A stretch of 64,000 bases of DNA from Lachnospiraceae bacterium (GCA_017635395.1 JAGBLN010000045.1:21146-85145); one strand, 5' to 3'. Positions 25,782 through 34,731 are shown, counted from the first letter of the stretch. The notes: generated from the sequence alone by a model not told the origin. Program-made: numbers and translations.

Positions 25782-27779
25782 CTACTTTGATATGATATGT
25801 CTGCCCTGACTGCAGAATCTCACATCACGGCTGTCCTTAGCCGTAAGCAGGAAGCTTCCGTTTAGTTTTATGAGCGTATTCTCATATACCACATCCGTAA
25901 CACGGATGAAATTGTCGCTTGTGCCATTTATCTTTTCATCAAGCTTCCGCTGTTCTTCCCTTAATGCTGCAAGCTGTTTCTTCTGCTGTTCCAGTGCATC
26001 CTCCAGCTTTAAGTATGAAGGATGGGTACGGCCCTTAAGTGCTCCTACCTTGCCCAGGATGGCATTCATGCCGTCCCTTATGCGCTCCATATCCGCATCC
26101 AGTGCTTTCATGCGCTGAGTAAGTGACAGCAGCTGCTCGCCATAGTCATTAAGACGGCCTACCTCAATTTCTGTCCTTGCATGGGATTCATTGCCTATGA
26201 CACCAGCAGTCACGCTGTTTGAAGCTTTTACTTTGCCTCCGCAAATAAGAGGTTTCTTTCCCACTACCCTCACACTGTCACGGCAGTATGCCATTGAATT
26301 CATAAGGTAGCCAGCCTCTATATTGCCGCCTGCAACTATATTTGTATTCTCAAAGAATGCGGCTACAATATTTCCCCTGGCCTCGACTATGCCCACATTA
26401 TTTCCGTTCACTCCGCGTCTTATTATTATGTTCTTTCCGGCTTTAAGCCTTGCACCCTCTACATATCCGTCAACGATTATATCGCCTTCAGCCTCTACCT
26501 TGGCATTCTTCATAACAGAACCGCTAATGTGTATGGTACCGTTAAAGCTTATATTATCCTTACCGTAAACTACATCGCCTTTAATCTCCAGCTGCTCGTA
26601 AATGGACAGCTTTCCATTCTGCATTGTGATATAGCCGCCCTTTTCGGAAACATAGGTAACACCGTCATCAAGGCAGTGGATAAAATTAGCCTTAATGGGT
26701 TCAAGGTCATGTCCTACATAGCTCAGTATTTCCCTTCCGGAAACCGTCATTCCGCTCTTGCCAAGCTTAGCCTTATGGTATACTGCAACCTTATCTCCTG
26801 CTTTTACCGCAGAAATTTCCTTTTGTGCCCTATAGTCAATGCTTCCGTCATCCTTTACCTTAGGAGGCTCGTCAAAGGACTCAAAGAAATATTCATAATA
26901 GCCGTCCACACCCTCAGCAGGCTCAGAACCTTCTGCCAGCAGGTATTCCTTGCCAACCTCGTAATCTGACAGGTTCATAGTTTCACTGTCAATGCAGAAT
27001 CCATTGGTTATTCCCATACGGTCTATAAGCCTGAAGAAAGCAGGCACGGTAAAGTCCTCAGGCAGCTTTTCCGTCAGCTTGAAATATGCCTTCATATGGC
27101 CATCCTTGGTATGGACGCTTATTCCGCTGCTGTAATCTTTTATCGTATAGTCAAGCTGGTTCCTGTTTAACTTGAACTGTTCTGTGAACAATATCTGATG
27201 AGCCTTCTTCATGTCTGAAAGGCTGCAGATAAGACGTGCATAATTGCTTACGTCAAGCTTTTCCATAAGGCCTAGCCTGATCTCGCGCATCTGCCTGTCA
27301 CGATAATACTTATTGGCATATATGCTGACATCCAGGTTAGCTTCAAGGCCCATCCTGATTTCACGCATCTGCCTGAACATCAGATCGGCACTGTCATAGT
27401 ATGTCACATCCAGGCCCCGGTCTATGCCCTTCTTTATTTCATCAAGCTGCGGAAAAGAATAAATAGATTTGTCATATTCATCGATAGATTTCGGAATGGC
27501 CTTTTTTTCAATAGTGGCTTCTATGGAATCCAGATCCAGGCCATCCAGCACCTTTGTAAAATCATCATTAGCTACAGTAAGTGCACTTAAGTTTTCCGAC
27601 GCCACGCTATCCGTGTCCAAATCCCCGGAAAGGTCAGGCATAAGACTGCCAAGGCCACTCAGTTTTGACTGGTCGCTCTTATTCTGAGTCTCCTGCACAT
27701 TATACAGAAGATCTATGAGATTTTCTTCACTGTAGAGATCCCCCAGATCCCCAAGATCACTAAAATCGAAATCCTCGGC
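25782..27779 (-). CDS. FapA/DUF342 protein with N-terminal 26-residue repeats
   Basis: About 666 residues; the start codon is GTG at 27782-27780, with GGGAGG 7 nt upstream (the coding region therefore spans 25782-27782). Residues 1-95 are acidic and Leu/Asp-rich. Residues 112-189 hold three tandem 26-residue repeats (pattern Q-(M/L)-x-EI-(R/K)-x-G-(L/I)-...-LDV). Residues 200-530 match the DUF342 (FapA) polymer-forming beta-solenoid region, with many short G-D/N-I/V strands. The C-terminus has a coiled coil (about 560-625). DUF342 proteins are linked to polar flagellar function in Vibrio; the role in Clostridia is unproven. No signal peptide. Lies downstream of a YcxB-like gene and upstream of HD-GYP. 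Confidence 0.85.
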   Translation of the reverse strand, partial: AEDFDFSDLGDLGDLYSEENLIDLLYNVQETQNKSDQSKLSGLGSLMPDLSGDLDTDSVASENLSALTVANDDFTKVLDGLDLDSIEATIEKKAIPKSIDEYDKSIYSFPQLDEIKKGIDRGLDVTYYDSADLMFRQMREIRMGLEANLDVSIYANKYYRDRQMREIRLGLMEKLDVSNYARLICSLSDMKKAHQILFTEQFKLNRNQLDYTIKDYSSGISVHTKDGHMKAYFKLTEKLPEDFTVPAFFRLIDRMGITNGFCIDSETMNLSDYEVGKEYLLAEGSEPAEGVDGYYEYFFESFDEPPKVKDDGSIDYRAQKEISAVKAGDKVAVYHKAKLGKSGMTVSGREILSYVGHDLEPIKANFIHCLDDGVTYVSEKGGYITMQNGKLSIYEQLEIKGDVVYGKDNISFNGTIHISGSVMKNAKVEAEGDIIVDGYVEGARLKAGKNIIIRRGVNGNNVGIVEARGNIVAAFFENTNIVAGGNIEAGYLMNSMAYCRDSVRVVGKKPLICGGKVKASNSVTAGVIGNESHARTEIEVGRLNDYGEQLLSLTQRMKALDADMERIRDGMNAILGKVGALKGRTHPSYLKLEDALEQQKKQLAALREEQRKLDEKINGTSDNFIRVTDVVYENTLIKLNGSFLLTAKDSRDVRFCSQGRHIISK

Positions 27780-27832
27780 CACGGTCTAGCCTCCCCTCAG
27801 GCACTGAAACAACCTGCATTTCTTAATGCATA

Positions 27833-28426
27833 CTATTTTGAGACCTTCTCATTTTTATCTTTTTCGTCAGCTGATGCTGACTTATTTTTATCATCAAATA
27901 TGGTTTTTCCGGCCCGTCTGTTGATATATGCCTTAAAGGCCTCCACATCCGTTCCGTCCTTAAAGCCCTTTTTGAAAAGCACCTGGCCGTGCTCTATCAT
28001 TCCTGGCACGCTGAGGATCAATATGTATTCATCCTCGGTTTCATATACCCGCTCTATAGTCCTATAGTTAAATGAAAAACCTGTTTCATTAACCTTTACA
28101 TGTATATTATCGGCATTGAACTTAACAATCTCAACTATTACATCGCCATGATCGTTCTGCAGCTTCCTGTAATCAATCCATTCCCTAAAGCTGTATCCAA
28201 AAAATATCATGAAAAAGAAGTACAGTGTAAGCACGGCAAAAAGCGAAGCGACCAGTCTGCTCCCCAGAAATATGATACTAAGCACAAAACAGACGGCAAA
28301 CAGAATGGTAAACACTAATGCCAGTATGCGGGTCTGCTTCTGTAGCTTCCGATAACAATACCTGAAATACTGGGAATGCAGCTTCCTTGTCAGGATAAAC
28401 TTATTCTCATACATTAACTTCGCCAT
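27833..28426 (-). CDS. YcxB-like membrane protein
   Basis: 197 residues with two adjacent membrane segments (about 34-56 and 58-78) and a C-terminal cytosolic domain of PH-like appearance (FNADNIHVKVNETGFSFNYRTIERVYE), the arrangement of the YcxB family, whose function is not established. The tail is Lys/Asp/Ser-rich. The ATG lacks a strong ribosome binding site. It is the first gene after the flagellar operon terminator, 50 nt before the DUF342 gene, and may begin a YcxB-DUF342-HD-GYP transcript. Confidence 0.7.
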   Translation of the reverse strand: MAKLMYENKFILTRKLHSQYFRYCYRKLQKQTRILALVFTILFAVCFVLSIIFLGSRLVASLFAVLTLYFFFMIFFGYSFREWIDYRKLQNDHGDVIVEIVKFNADNIHVKVNETGFSFNYRTIERVYETEDEYILILSVPGMIEHGQVLFKKGFKDGTDVEAFKAYINRRAGKTIFDDKNKSASADEKDKNEKVSK

Positions 28427-28598
28427 ATCAGTTACAAAACCCCGATTTTTATTTTATCATATGTATGACGATATGGTAAACATAATTTTTTTATTTAAAA
28501 CCTAATTTCGGTTCTCACATACATATTTATATATTTTACCACATAATCCCCCCTGCTTTGTGACGGATTCACACATGTGAACCCCCGATTATACATAA

Positions 28599-28646
28599 AA
28601 AAGGGTCAGACCCTTTTGACTATCAGTCCAAAGGGTCTGACCCCGA
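28599..28646 (-). terminator. Strong terminator of the flagellar operon
   Basis: Perfect 14-bp arms (GGGTCAGACCCTTT / AAAGGGTCTGACCC) with a further GACT/AGTC pairing in the loop, followed on the minus strand by TTTTTTATG. It begins 12 nt past the flgE stop and ends the 12-gene operon. Confidence 0.92.
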
Positions 28647-28657
28647 TCATTCAACTA

Positions 28658-30490
28658 TTATCTCTTAAGATTTACCAGTTCCTCAAGCAGTGTATCGGAA
28701 ACGGTTATGATACGTGAGTTAGCCTGGAAACCACGCTGTGTTGTGATCAGCTCAGTAAACTCACTGGAGAGGTCTACGTTGGACATTTCCAGAACACCGG
28801 TTGACATGTAACCGCCGTCAGCTGTGATATCAACACCGATACCGTCAAACTCGCCGGAGTTAAGTGTTGCCTTATACAGGTTATCACCCTGCTTTTCAAG
28901 ACCTGCTGCATTCGAGAAGGATGCAACAGCGATCTGGCCCAGGAGCTTGGTCTGGCCGTTATCATATGCGCCGTAGATCATACCATTATTCTGAATGGAT
29001 ACGCCTGTCATTTTTCCCAACGCACATCCTGTGCCCTTTCCGTCTGCATCACCTGAAGTTGCGGATGCTGTGGATGTTCCCTCGTTGTTAAGGTTCTTTG
29101 TAGCTGACATATCTATGTTAATTGCCTTAGCAAAAGGATTCTCAGTGCTGGATTCCTTGGGCTCAATGGTAAGGTTGAATGCCGATATATTGGTAGATCC
29201 GTTAAGTCCGGTAAGGGAACCTGTTGCCTGATTATATCTAACAGATATTGCAGTACCTGCAGGTGTAACGTAACCATCGGTACTAAGCGTTCCGTCTGCA
29301 TCAAAAAGATTTACAGTTGTGCTTCCATCCGAATCGGTATAAGTATACTGATTTGCTTTTAACAGTGAACCGATAGTAATGGGATTTGATGTAGTGTCAT
29401 TAGCCTGAACCGTCAGTGAAAGGAAATCCTCGTAATTATCAAATCCGAACGCCTCAGCATAAGCCTTTGCGGCATCAGCCTTGGTATAGTTGATGGTCTT
29501 GGTAGGATCCTTGGGATCAGGATAAGACAGGCCATTATATGTTGTATCTCCGTCTGAAATCTTTCCTGTAGAAGGATCATAGTTGCTAAAAATGTTATTA
29601 GGAGTAAGTTCGATTTCCTGTGCCGGAGACCATTTTGAATCCTTATACTTGATCACGCCGTTAGAAGGATTTTCCATATCATATCCGTCAAGCAGTGAAT
29701 AAGATGCCGCCTTCGTTGCGTAAGAGTTTGCACCCGAAGAATTTGATCCTGTATAAACCTTTGCATCGAACTTATCCAGGATGGACTCGTTATTCGCATC
29801 AAGGACATCCTTAAGATTCAGGATGTAATTACCCTCTTCATCCGTTCCGTTCATCCTGAACCTTGCGGTATAGGAATAACCCATGTTGTCATAGAATGCG
29901 AGATTTATGACTTTACCGTCACCGAGAACCTGAGAATCAAGCTTATCGATGATACCTGTCATGGTAGCCTGCTCAGTAGCCTTGGGATCACTGGTCATAT
30001 TTTCAGGAGACATGATCTGAAGCTTCTTAACATTATCCTGAACGATCTCGCCGTCTTTATTTACAAGCCAGCCCATAACATTGTAACCGTTTGAGCTCAT
30101 GGCAAGGTTACCTACTGCATCAACATAGAAAGATCCGTCTCTTGTGAAATAATTGGATGAACCGTCGGATACTACGAAGAAGGAATTACCTGTTATACGC
30201 AAATCGAATGCATTACCTGTAGTCTGTGTAGAACCCTGCTGTGTAATAGCAGTGCTTATGGCTGCAGACTGAACACCAAGACCTATCTGCTTTGCATTGG
30301 TACCTGCAGTACCTGTGGTCTCGTTAGGGCCGCTGGCAGACTGTGTGGTCTGATACATTAATTCGGAGAAAGTGATGGACTGAGACTTGTATGCTACGGT
30401 ATTAACATTGGCAATGTTGTTACCGATAACGTCCATCTTGACCTGGTGTGTTTTTAACCCCGCAACTCCGGAGTAAAGTGATCTCATCAT
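28658..30490 (-). CDS. flgE: Flagellar hook protein FlgE
   Basis: Structural subunit of the flagellar hook, exported by the flagellar type III system and polymerised under FlgD. 610 residues, long for FlgE (commonly 400-500), with a large central domain. N-terminus has the D0 helix and the rod/hook signature (SLYSGVAGLKTHQVKMDVIGNNIANVNT); C-terminus has the matching D0 helix (FTELITTQRGFQANSRIITVSDTLL). Low Cys, Asn/Ser/Thr-rich middle as expected for an exported polymer. GGAGG precedes the ATG pair. Last gene of the operon, 160 nt after flgD. Confidence 0.95.
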   Translation of the reverse strand: MMRSLYSGVAGLKTHQVKMDVIGNNIANVNTVAYKSQSITFSELMYQTTQSASGPNETTGTAGTNAKQIGLGVQSAAISTAITQQGSTQTTGNAFDLRITGNSFFVVSDGSSNYFTRDGSFYVDAVGNLAMSSNGYNVMGWLVNKDGEIVQDNVKKLQIMSPENMTSDPKATEQATMTGIIDKLDSQVLGDGKVINLAFYDNMGYSYTARFRMNGTDEEGNYILNLKDVLDANNESILDKFDAKVYTGSNSSGANSYATKAASYSLLDGYDMENPSNGVIKYKDSKWSPAQEIELTPNNIFSNYDPSTGKISDGDTTYNGLSYPDPKDPTKTINYTKADAAKAYAEAFGFDNYEDFLSLTVQANDTTSNPITIGSLLKANQYTYTDSDGSTTVNLFDADGTLSTDGYVTPAGTAISVRYNQATGSLTGLNGSTNISAFNLTIEPKESSTENPFAKAINIDMSATKNLNNEGTSTASATSGDADGKGTGCALGKMTGVSIQNNGMIYGAYDNGQTKLLGQIAVASFSNAAGLEKQGDNLYKATLNSGEFDGIGVDITADGGYMSTGVLEMSNVDLSSEFTELITTQRGFQANSRIITVSDTLLEELVNLKR

Positions 30491-30650
30491 AAGGCATGTC
30501 CTCCTTCATGTTTTATATATTGAGGAGGGCCCGTAAATCCTTTTGAACGTTCCTCATCCTTGAGAAACCATCCTCTTGTCTTATAACCTTACAATTATTA
30601 TATCGGGCTTTTGCCCCTAAAGTTTATATCAGCATGCAAATAAATGATGT

Positions 30651-31658
30651 TTATGCATTATCATCAGTATCCGAAGCTACGGTATCCGCATTTTCTGTTT
30701 CCAATGCTTCAGTTTCTTCCCCTGAATCCTCGGACTTCTCCGCTGTTTCTGCGGCAGCCTCTGATGAAGCTGCTTCCGTTGCGGTTTCTGAAGGAACCTC
30801 ATCCTCTGATGATGTTTCAGTACTCTCTGACACTGCCTCAGCACTTTCTGAAGCGTCCGCTTCTGCATCACTGCTGTCAGCCTTTGATTCTGTACCTGAA
30901 ACAGGCGTTACAGCCTCAGCCGCCTTATCTGCAGCTGTCTCCTGAACCGGAACCTCCTCCTGAACAGGCGCTGCCTGTTCTGCCGCAGCCTTCTCCTGTT
31001 TAGCCTGCTCGTCAGCAATGATCTTCTGGAGGGCCTTACGGTACTGGTCTATACCGTCAGCAAAGCTTTCATCAAGAAAACCTTTCTCGAAATCACTCAT
31101 ATCGTCATACTCTGCCACAACAGCAGATGCCGCATTGAAATAATCCTTTGTCATAAGAGAAGGTGCCGGAAGCTTCTTTATGGCTTCTATAAGATCATCT
31201 GCCCTGTCAGACGCTGCCACATATCTGTCGCTTACGACAGTCTTAAGGTCGTTTATGGAATACAGGGAACCGTCAATTGAAAGATATGCCTTTCCTTCTT
31301 CATAGGTCACATAGTCAACCACGCCTGATACCTCATCAGTATTGCCGGCGTCATCCCTTACGCTCATGATAACAGTCTTGCCTGTCAGGCTGTCTGCCTT
31401 CATTGCATTCATATTATCGCCTATAGCCTGTACCTCCGACACCTGCGTGAATGTCGCATACTGGCTGATCCACTCTGTATTGGATGTAGGCTCAAGAGGA
31501 TCCTGATTCTGCATTTCTGCTACTAGCAACGTAAGGAAAGCCTCGGAATCAATCTGCGACTTATCCTTTTCTGAAGCTGACGCAAGCGACTTGCTGGAAG
31601 CAGTGCTGCTCTGTACTTTTCCGTCTACTACGGGAGCTACCAGACCTTTTATATCCAT
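30651..31658 (-). CDS. flgD: Flagellar hook assembly protein FlgD with acidic tail
   Basis: Hook cap protein needed to polymerise FlgE. 335 residues. Residues 35-100 hold the conserved FlgD core (FLTLLVAEMQNQDPLEP...AIGDNMNAMKADSLTGK), followed by a short beta domain (about 100-145) and a helical segment. Residues 218-335 are a very acidic Ala/Glu/Ser/Thr-rich tail with no counterpart in textbook FlgD (about 220-230 residues), probably disordered. AGGAGG precedes the ATG. It starts 43 nt after the TAA that closes the extended fliK frame. Confidence 0.92.
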   Translation of the reverse strand: MDIKGLVAPVVDGKVQSSTASSKSLASASEKDKSQIDSEAFLTLLVAEMQNQDPLEPTSNTEWISQYATFTQVSEVQAIGDNMNAMKADSLTGKTVIMSVRDDAGNTDEVSGVVDYVTYEEGKAYLSIDGSLYSINDLKTVVSDRYVAASDRADDLIEAIKKLPAPSLMTKDYFNAASAVVAEYDDMSDFEKGFLDESFADGIDQYRKALQKIIADEQAKQEKAAAEQAAPVQEEVPVQETAADKAAEAVTPVSGTESKADSSDAEADASESAEAVSESTETSSEDEVPSETATEAASSEAAAETAEKSEDSGEETEALETENADTVASDTDDNA

Positions 31659-31701
31659 AACAGTTCCTCCTTATAATCATCCTAATGAATTAAGTATATT
31701 C

Positions 31702-31878
31702 TTAAATCCTGTAATCCATCTTGTTTCCGTCTGCCTGCATCATCTGTGCTGTAACGGCATCTGCTTCATCTATATCTTCCGGTATGCCTGCAAAGTCACC
31801 CAGATCAATCTTCCTGGTGGCACGCCTGAGCCTTTCCTGCTCGCTTGCCTCCGCATCTGACTGGCCGTCATTTCCCTA
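31702..31878 (-). pseudogene. In-frame continuation of fliK beyond an amber codon
   Basis: Reading on past the fliK TAG (31878-31876) in the same frame gives 57 further codons to a TAA at 31704-31702. The encoded tail (starts GNDGQSDAEASEQERLRRAT, then KIDLGDFAG, ends with QMMQADGNKMDYRI) is acidic, free of rare-looking codons and ends 43 nt before flgD. As I recall, FliK proteins of related Lachnospiraceae end in a similar RRATRKI...AQMM..NGN..D tail, which suggests the TAG is a recent nonsense change, a sequencing error or a read-through site. Confidence 0.75.
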
Positions 31879-33189
31879 TTCGAGATTCTGCTCAAAAGCA
31901 TGGGATGAAACAGTAACTTCAACAGCATCAATCTTAACACCCTGCTCCTCAAGGTTCTGCTTGAGCACCATTATCTGGCTTTCAAGTGCAGCCCTGGCAG
32001 CCTCAGTCTCCGTTGAAAACTGAGCAGTAACCACGCCGGACTTACTGACAAGATTGATTGCCACATTACCGAGGCTTGCCGGATGAAGGCTTAATTCCAG
32101 GGATGAAAAATCATCCTTTACCTGGGATTTTATCTTCTCTATTACCTGCTCTGCTACTTCGGCAGGATTGCTCAGATAGCTCTGAGGCCTTGCTTCCGCT
32201 GTCGGCTCTGCCAGCCCCGGCTCCTGTACGCTTACCGCATCCTGTGCATTGCCTGCGGTGTGGACATCATGCCTTACATCGTGCCTGTTATCACGCTTTA
32301 CGGTATTATTTGCATCAGACGGCGTATTGCTTTCATCGCCTGCATCATCAGCATCATTATTATCATTTTGTGTATTAAGCGCAGCATTTTCAACAGGCAC
32401 AGTATCCTCTGGAATATCTGCTGCCTGAACAAGGCTTTCTGCATTAGGCACTTCATCTGTTTCTACTGCTGCCTGAACGTCTTCTGTTCCTGCAGCAATC
32501 ACATCCATAACTTCGCTTACTTCAGCCGGTTCCAGTCCTGCTTCCTCCAGAACCTCGACTACCATCTTGTTAAGTTCTCCTGCAGTATCCAATATGTTCT
32601 GATCGGTCAGCAGGCTCTCAACACCTCCATCTCCCATTACATCTGCCGCAAGCATATTCATATTCTCCGGCATTACAAGGTCTGCTGTGGAAATTGTCAG
32701 ATCTTCACAGGCTTGAACGATTTCTGGAACATCTACATTCAGTATCTCTGCGGTCTTTTCAACGATCACATCAATCACCTGTATTACTGCTTCGATTTCC
32801 TTCTCATCAACAACAGCATCCGCTGCAGTATCGTTGATTTCTTCTACAGTTCCCGCCTTGCTTTCATCCTTTGCGGACACCTTATCTGATGTACCAGATT
32901 TTGAAACATTATCATTCGATGAGCTTTTCTCATTCTTAACATCAGACTTATCATAAGACTTTTTGTCCGCAGAAACACCTGCAGACGAACTGTCCTTACT
33001 GTTGCCTGAAAAATTACTGCTGTCTGTCTGGATATCCCGGTTCTGAAAATTGATCTGGCCGGTGGCATTTGCGAATGCACTCTTGAAATCAGCTGTCTGG
33101 CCATTACGGGACGAACTTCCATTCCTGTCCATACCGTCCGTAATGTTATTGACCAGCATCTGGCTGTTAAGATCGCTTATAGATGTCAT
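31876..33189 (-). CDS. fliK: Flagellar hook-length control protein FliK (ends at an in-frame amber)
   Basis: Exported molecular ruler that measures the hook and switches export specificity through FlhB. 437 residues to the TAG. The long Ser/Asp/Glu/Ala-rich N-terminal part (1-345) is low complexity, as usual for the ruler. The C-terminal Flg_hook domain (about 350-430; SLELSLHPASLGNVAINLV...FSTETEAARAALE) is complete before the stop. Start is the ATG at 33189 with AAGGAG 7 nt upstream, six codons inside the open frame. The frame continues 57 codons past the TAG, see the separate entry. Located between the MotE-like gene and flgD, the normal position. Confidence 0.88.
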   Translation of the reverse strand: MTSISDLNSQMLVNNITDGMDRNGSSSRNGQTADFKSAFANATGQINFQNRDIQTDSSNFSGNSKDSSSAGVSADKKSYDKSDVKNEKSSSNDNVSKSGTSDKVSAKDESKAGTVEEINDTAADAVVDEKEIEAVIQVIDVIVEKTAEILNVDVPEIVQACEDLTISTADLVMPENMNMLAADVMGDGGVESLLTDQNILDTAGELNKMVVEVLEEAGLEPAEVSEVMDVIAAGTEDVQAAVETDEVPNAESLVQAADIPEDTVPVENAALNTQNDNNDADDAGDESNTPSDANNTVKRDNRHDVRHDVHTAGNAQDAVSVQEPGLAEPTAEARPQSYLSNPAEVAEQVIEKIKSQVKDDFSSLELSLHPASLGNVAINLVSKSGVVTAQFSTETEAARAALESQIMVLKQNLEEQGVKIDAVEVTVSSHAFEQNLE

Positions 33190-33336
33190 AATGATTCTCC
33201 TTAGCACATCCCTGCGGTCCGTCGTCCGGATGCGGTGATACCGTTTAAATGACCGCTTCCCTGCGGTCTTAAATATCCCGGTTCACAATATTTATCGTCA
33301 AAAGTTTATGAACACTTAACCCCTTATATTTTATCT
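33190..33336 (-). other. Spacer with duplicated GC-rich motif between the MotE-like gene and fliK
   Basis: 147 nt, the largest gap inside the flagellar operon between these genes. TCCCTGCGGTC occurs twice (33209-33219 and 33258-33268); the second copy closes a GACCGC-ttccct-GCGGTC hairpin. It may be a processing or attenuation element; no promoter is obvious. Confidence 0.45.
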
Positions 33337-34194
33337 TCAGTCAGGGTCCATTATCCTTGTCACCTGAGCTGCCATTTCCGGATCCATCGCTCCAAGTATC
33401 GCACCGCGCTGGGCACTGTTCATTGCCCCCAGTATCTTTCCTACAAGGTCGAGGGACGAGCCCATGGTATTGAATATCTCCGCTGCATCCTTGGGCTCCA
33501 TAGCAGCATACGCAGCCGCATAATCCGTTATCTCAGCATCAACAGCTTCCTTCTTTACCACTTCCTGGTAAAGGTACTGGGCTGTCTCAGGATCCATGCT
33601 CTCATAATACTTCCTGTAAGCATCCTCCCCCGGGCCGTTGTCCGCATAAACCACTTCCTCATAGAATTCGGTCTTTATACGCTGGAACTCTGTCTGCTGA
33701 TCCTCGAAGGTCTTTAATCTGTTTACCTCAGCCTTGAGCTCCTCTATCTGCTGTACATAAGTACCATTGGCAGTCTGTGCACTGGTAAGTTCAAGTTCCA
33801 GTGCCTGTATCTGCGCTACCGCATCAGCAAGTGAGGAATAGCCGTAATATGCCTCCAGGTCATCCGTTTCCGTCACGCCGTCACTTGGAAGCACTTTATT
33901 TATAACTGGAACATTTCCTATGACAGGACGGAGCACATTGGAACCCAGCCCTCCCACATCAAGCTTTATCAGGATACAGATTATGCCGATCCAGATAAGG
34001 ACTATGAATACGGTAACCAGTATCATGGACAGTCCGCCGCCGGGGGCATCATCATCCAGGTCAGCCTCTTTGTCAGCCAGTTCCTTGGCCCTTTTTTTAG
34101 CCTCTTTGCTCTGGGCTTTCTGTTCTGCCCTGAGTTTCTTCTTTTCCTCGGCTAATTTCTTTTTTTCCGCTTTTATATCAATTTCCTGTGCCAT
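33337..34194 (-). CDS. MotE-like flagellar operon protein (MgtE N-terminal-like domain)
   Basis: 285 residues. A highly basic/acidic N-terminus (1-48, Lys/Glu/Ala-rich), one membrane segment (about 54-77), a coiled coil (about 120-170) and a C-terminal MgtE-N-like helical domain (AAAYAAMEPKDAAEIFNTMG ... ILGAMDPEMAAQVTRIMDPD). This domain order matches MotE, a stator chaperone described in some bacteria, and the unnamed protein that lies between fliJ and fliK in many Clostridia. It lacks the transport domain of MgtE, so it is not a magnesium transporter. GGAGAAG precedes the ATG. Confidence 0.8.
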   Translation of the reverse strand: MAQEIDIKAEKKKLAEEKKKLRAEQKAQSKEAKKRAKELADKEADLDDDAPGGGLSMILVTVFIVLIWIGIICILIKLDVGGLGSNVLRPVIGNVPVINKVLPSDGVTETDDLEAYYGYSSLADAVAQIQALELELTSAQTANGTYVQQIEELKAEVNRLKTFEDQQTEFQRIKTEFYEEVVYADNGPGEDAYRKYYESMDPETAQYLYQEVVKKEAVDAEITDYAAAYAAMEPKDAAEIFNTMGSSLDLVGKILGAMNSAQRGAILGAMDPEMAAQVTRIMDPD

Positions 34195-34275
34195 ATATCT
34201 TCTCCGTGATTTCGCCTCCGGTGTGCAGACGAATAACTACAGCTTTGTCAAAGTCAGACTGTTTCAAGCTTCACG

Positions 34276-34731
34276 CTACTCCTGATCCGCTTTCTTTGCC
34301 CCATATACATAGCTGGTCAGCTGATCTACCTCCAGTGACTCAGCAGCAGCTTCCTCGCTCATGAATTCTTCAAAAGCATTTTCCTTAAGCTTTTCGTGTA
34401 TCTTTCTTTCCTTTACAGCGTCCTCCATACGGGCGCGCGCATTCTCAAGGTTTTTCTGGGCCACCTTTACCTTAAGCTTCTGTTTTTTTATTTCTTCTTT
34501 GTTGTATTTCTGCTCATATTCATTTTCCATGATATGGCGTATATCCAGGTCGCCGTTCCGAAGCCTTGCCGATTCTGCTTCAAGCTCCGCGGCTCTCATA
34601 TTCAATGCTGCGAGCTTATCCTCCTCGTCATTCAGTATCTTCCGGCGCTCCGCAAAGGCCTGTTTTGCCTGCTCTTCAAAATTCTCCATCAGGTTCAGGA
34701 TATTCTGAAGCCTGTAATTAAACTTTGCCAT
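34276..34731 (-). CDS. fliJ: Flagellar export chaperone FliJ
   Basis: General chaperone and coiled-coil stalk of the FliI-FliH export ATPase. 151 residues, almost entirely predicted coiled coil with strong heptads and charged residues, the normal FliJ size and character (FNYRLQNILNLMENFEEQAKQ start). ATG overlaps the fliI stop by one base (TGATG), as is common for this pair. GGAG precedes it inside fliI. Confidence 0.9.
   Translation of the reverse strand: MAKFNYRLQNILNLMENFEEQAKQAFAERRKILNDEEDKLAALNMRAAELEAESARLRNGDLDIRHIMENEYEQKYNKEEIKKQKLKVKVAQKNLENARARMEDAVKERKIHEKLKENAFEEFMSEEAAAESLEVDQLTSYVYGAKKADQE

Noticed and set aside
28599-28646. Long perfect inverted repeat as an insertion-sequence end
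   Set aside because: Only one copy, no transposase or target duplication, and a T-run right after the flgE stop fits a terminator.
30634-31003. Plus-strand Ser/Ala- and Pro/Leu-rich frames opposite flgD
   Set aside because: Direct mirror of the low-complexity acidic FlgD tail; no independent gene signals.
31876-31878. Genome-wide reassignment of TAG to an amino acid
   Set aside because: TAG closes other genes normally (for example the chemoreceptor gene, followed at once by TAA), and no other gene in the window has an internal TAG.
31770-31952. 60-codon minus-strand frame overlapping the fliK end
   Set aside because: It is out of frame with the sensible fliK continuation, which better explains this stretch.
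32260-32889. 209-codon plus-strand frame over fliK
   Set aside because: Antisense of the Asp/Glu-rich ruler region; composition is a shadow effect.
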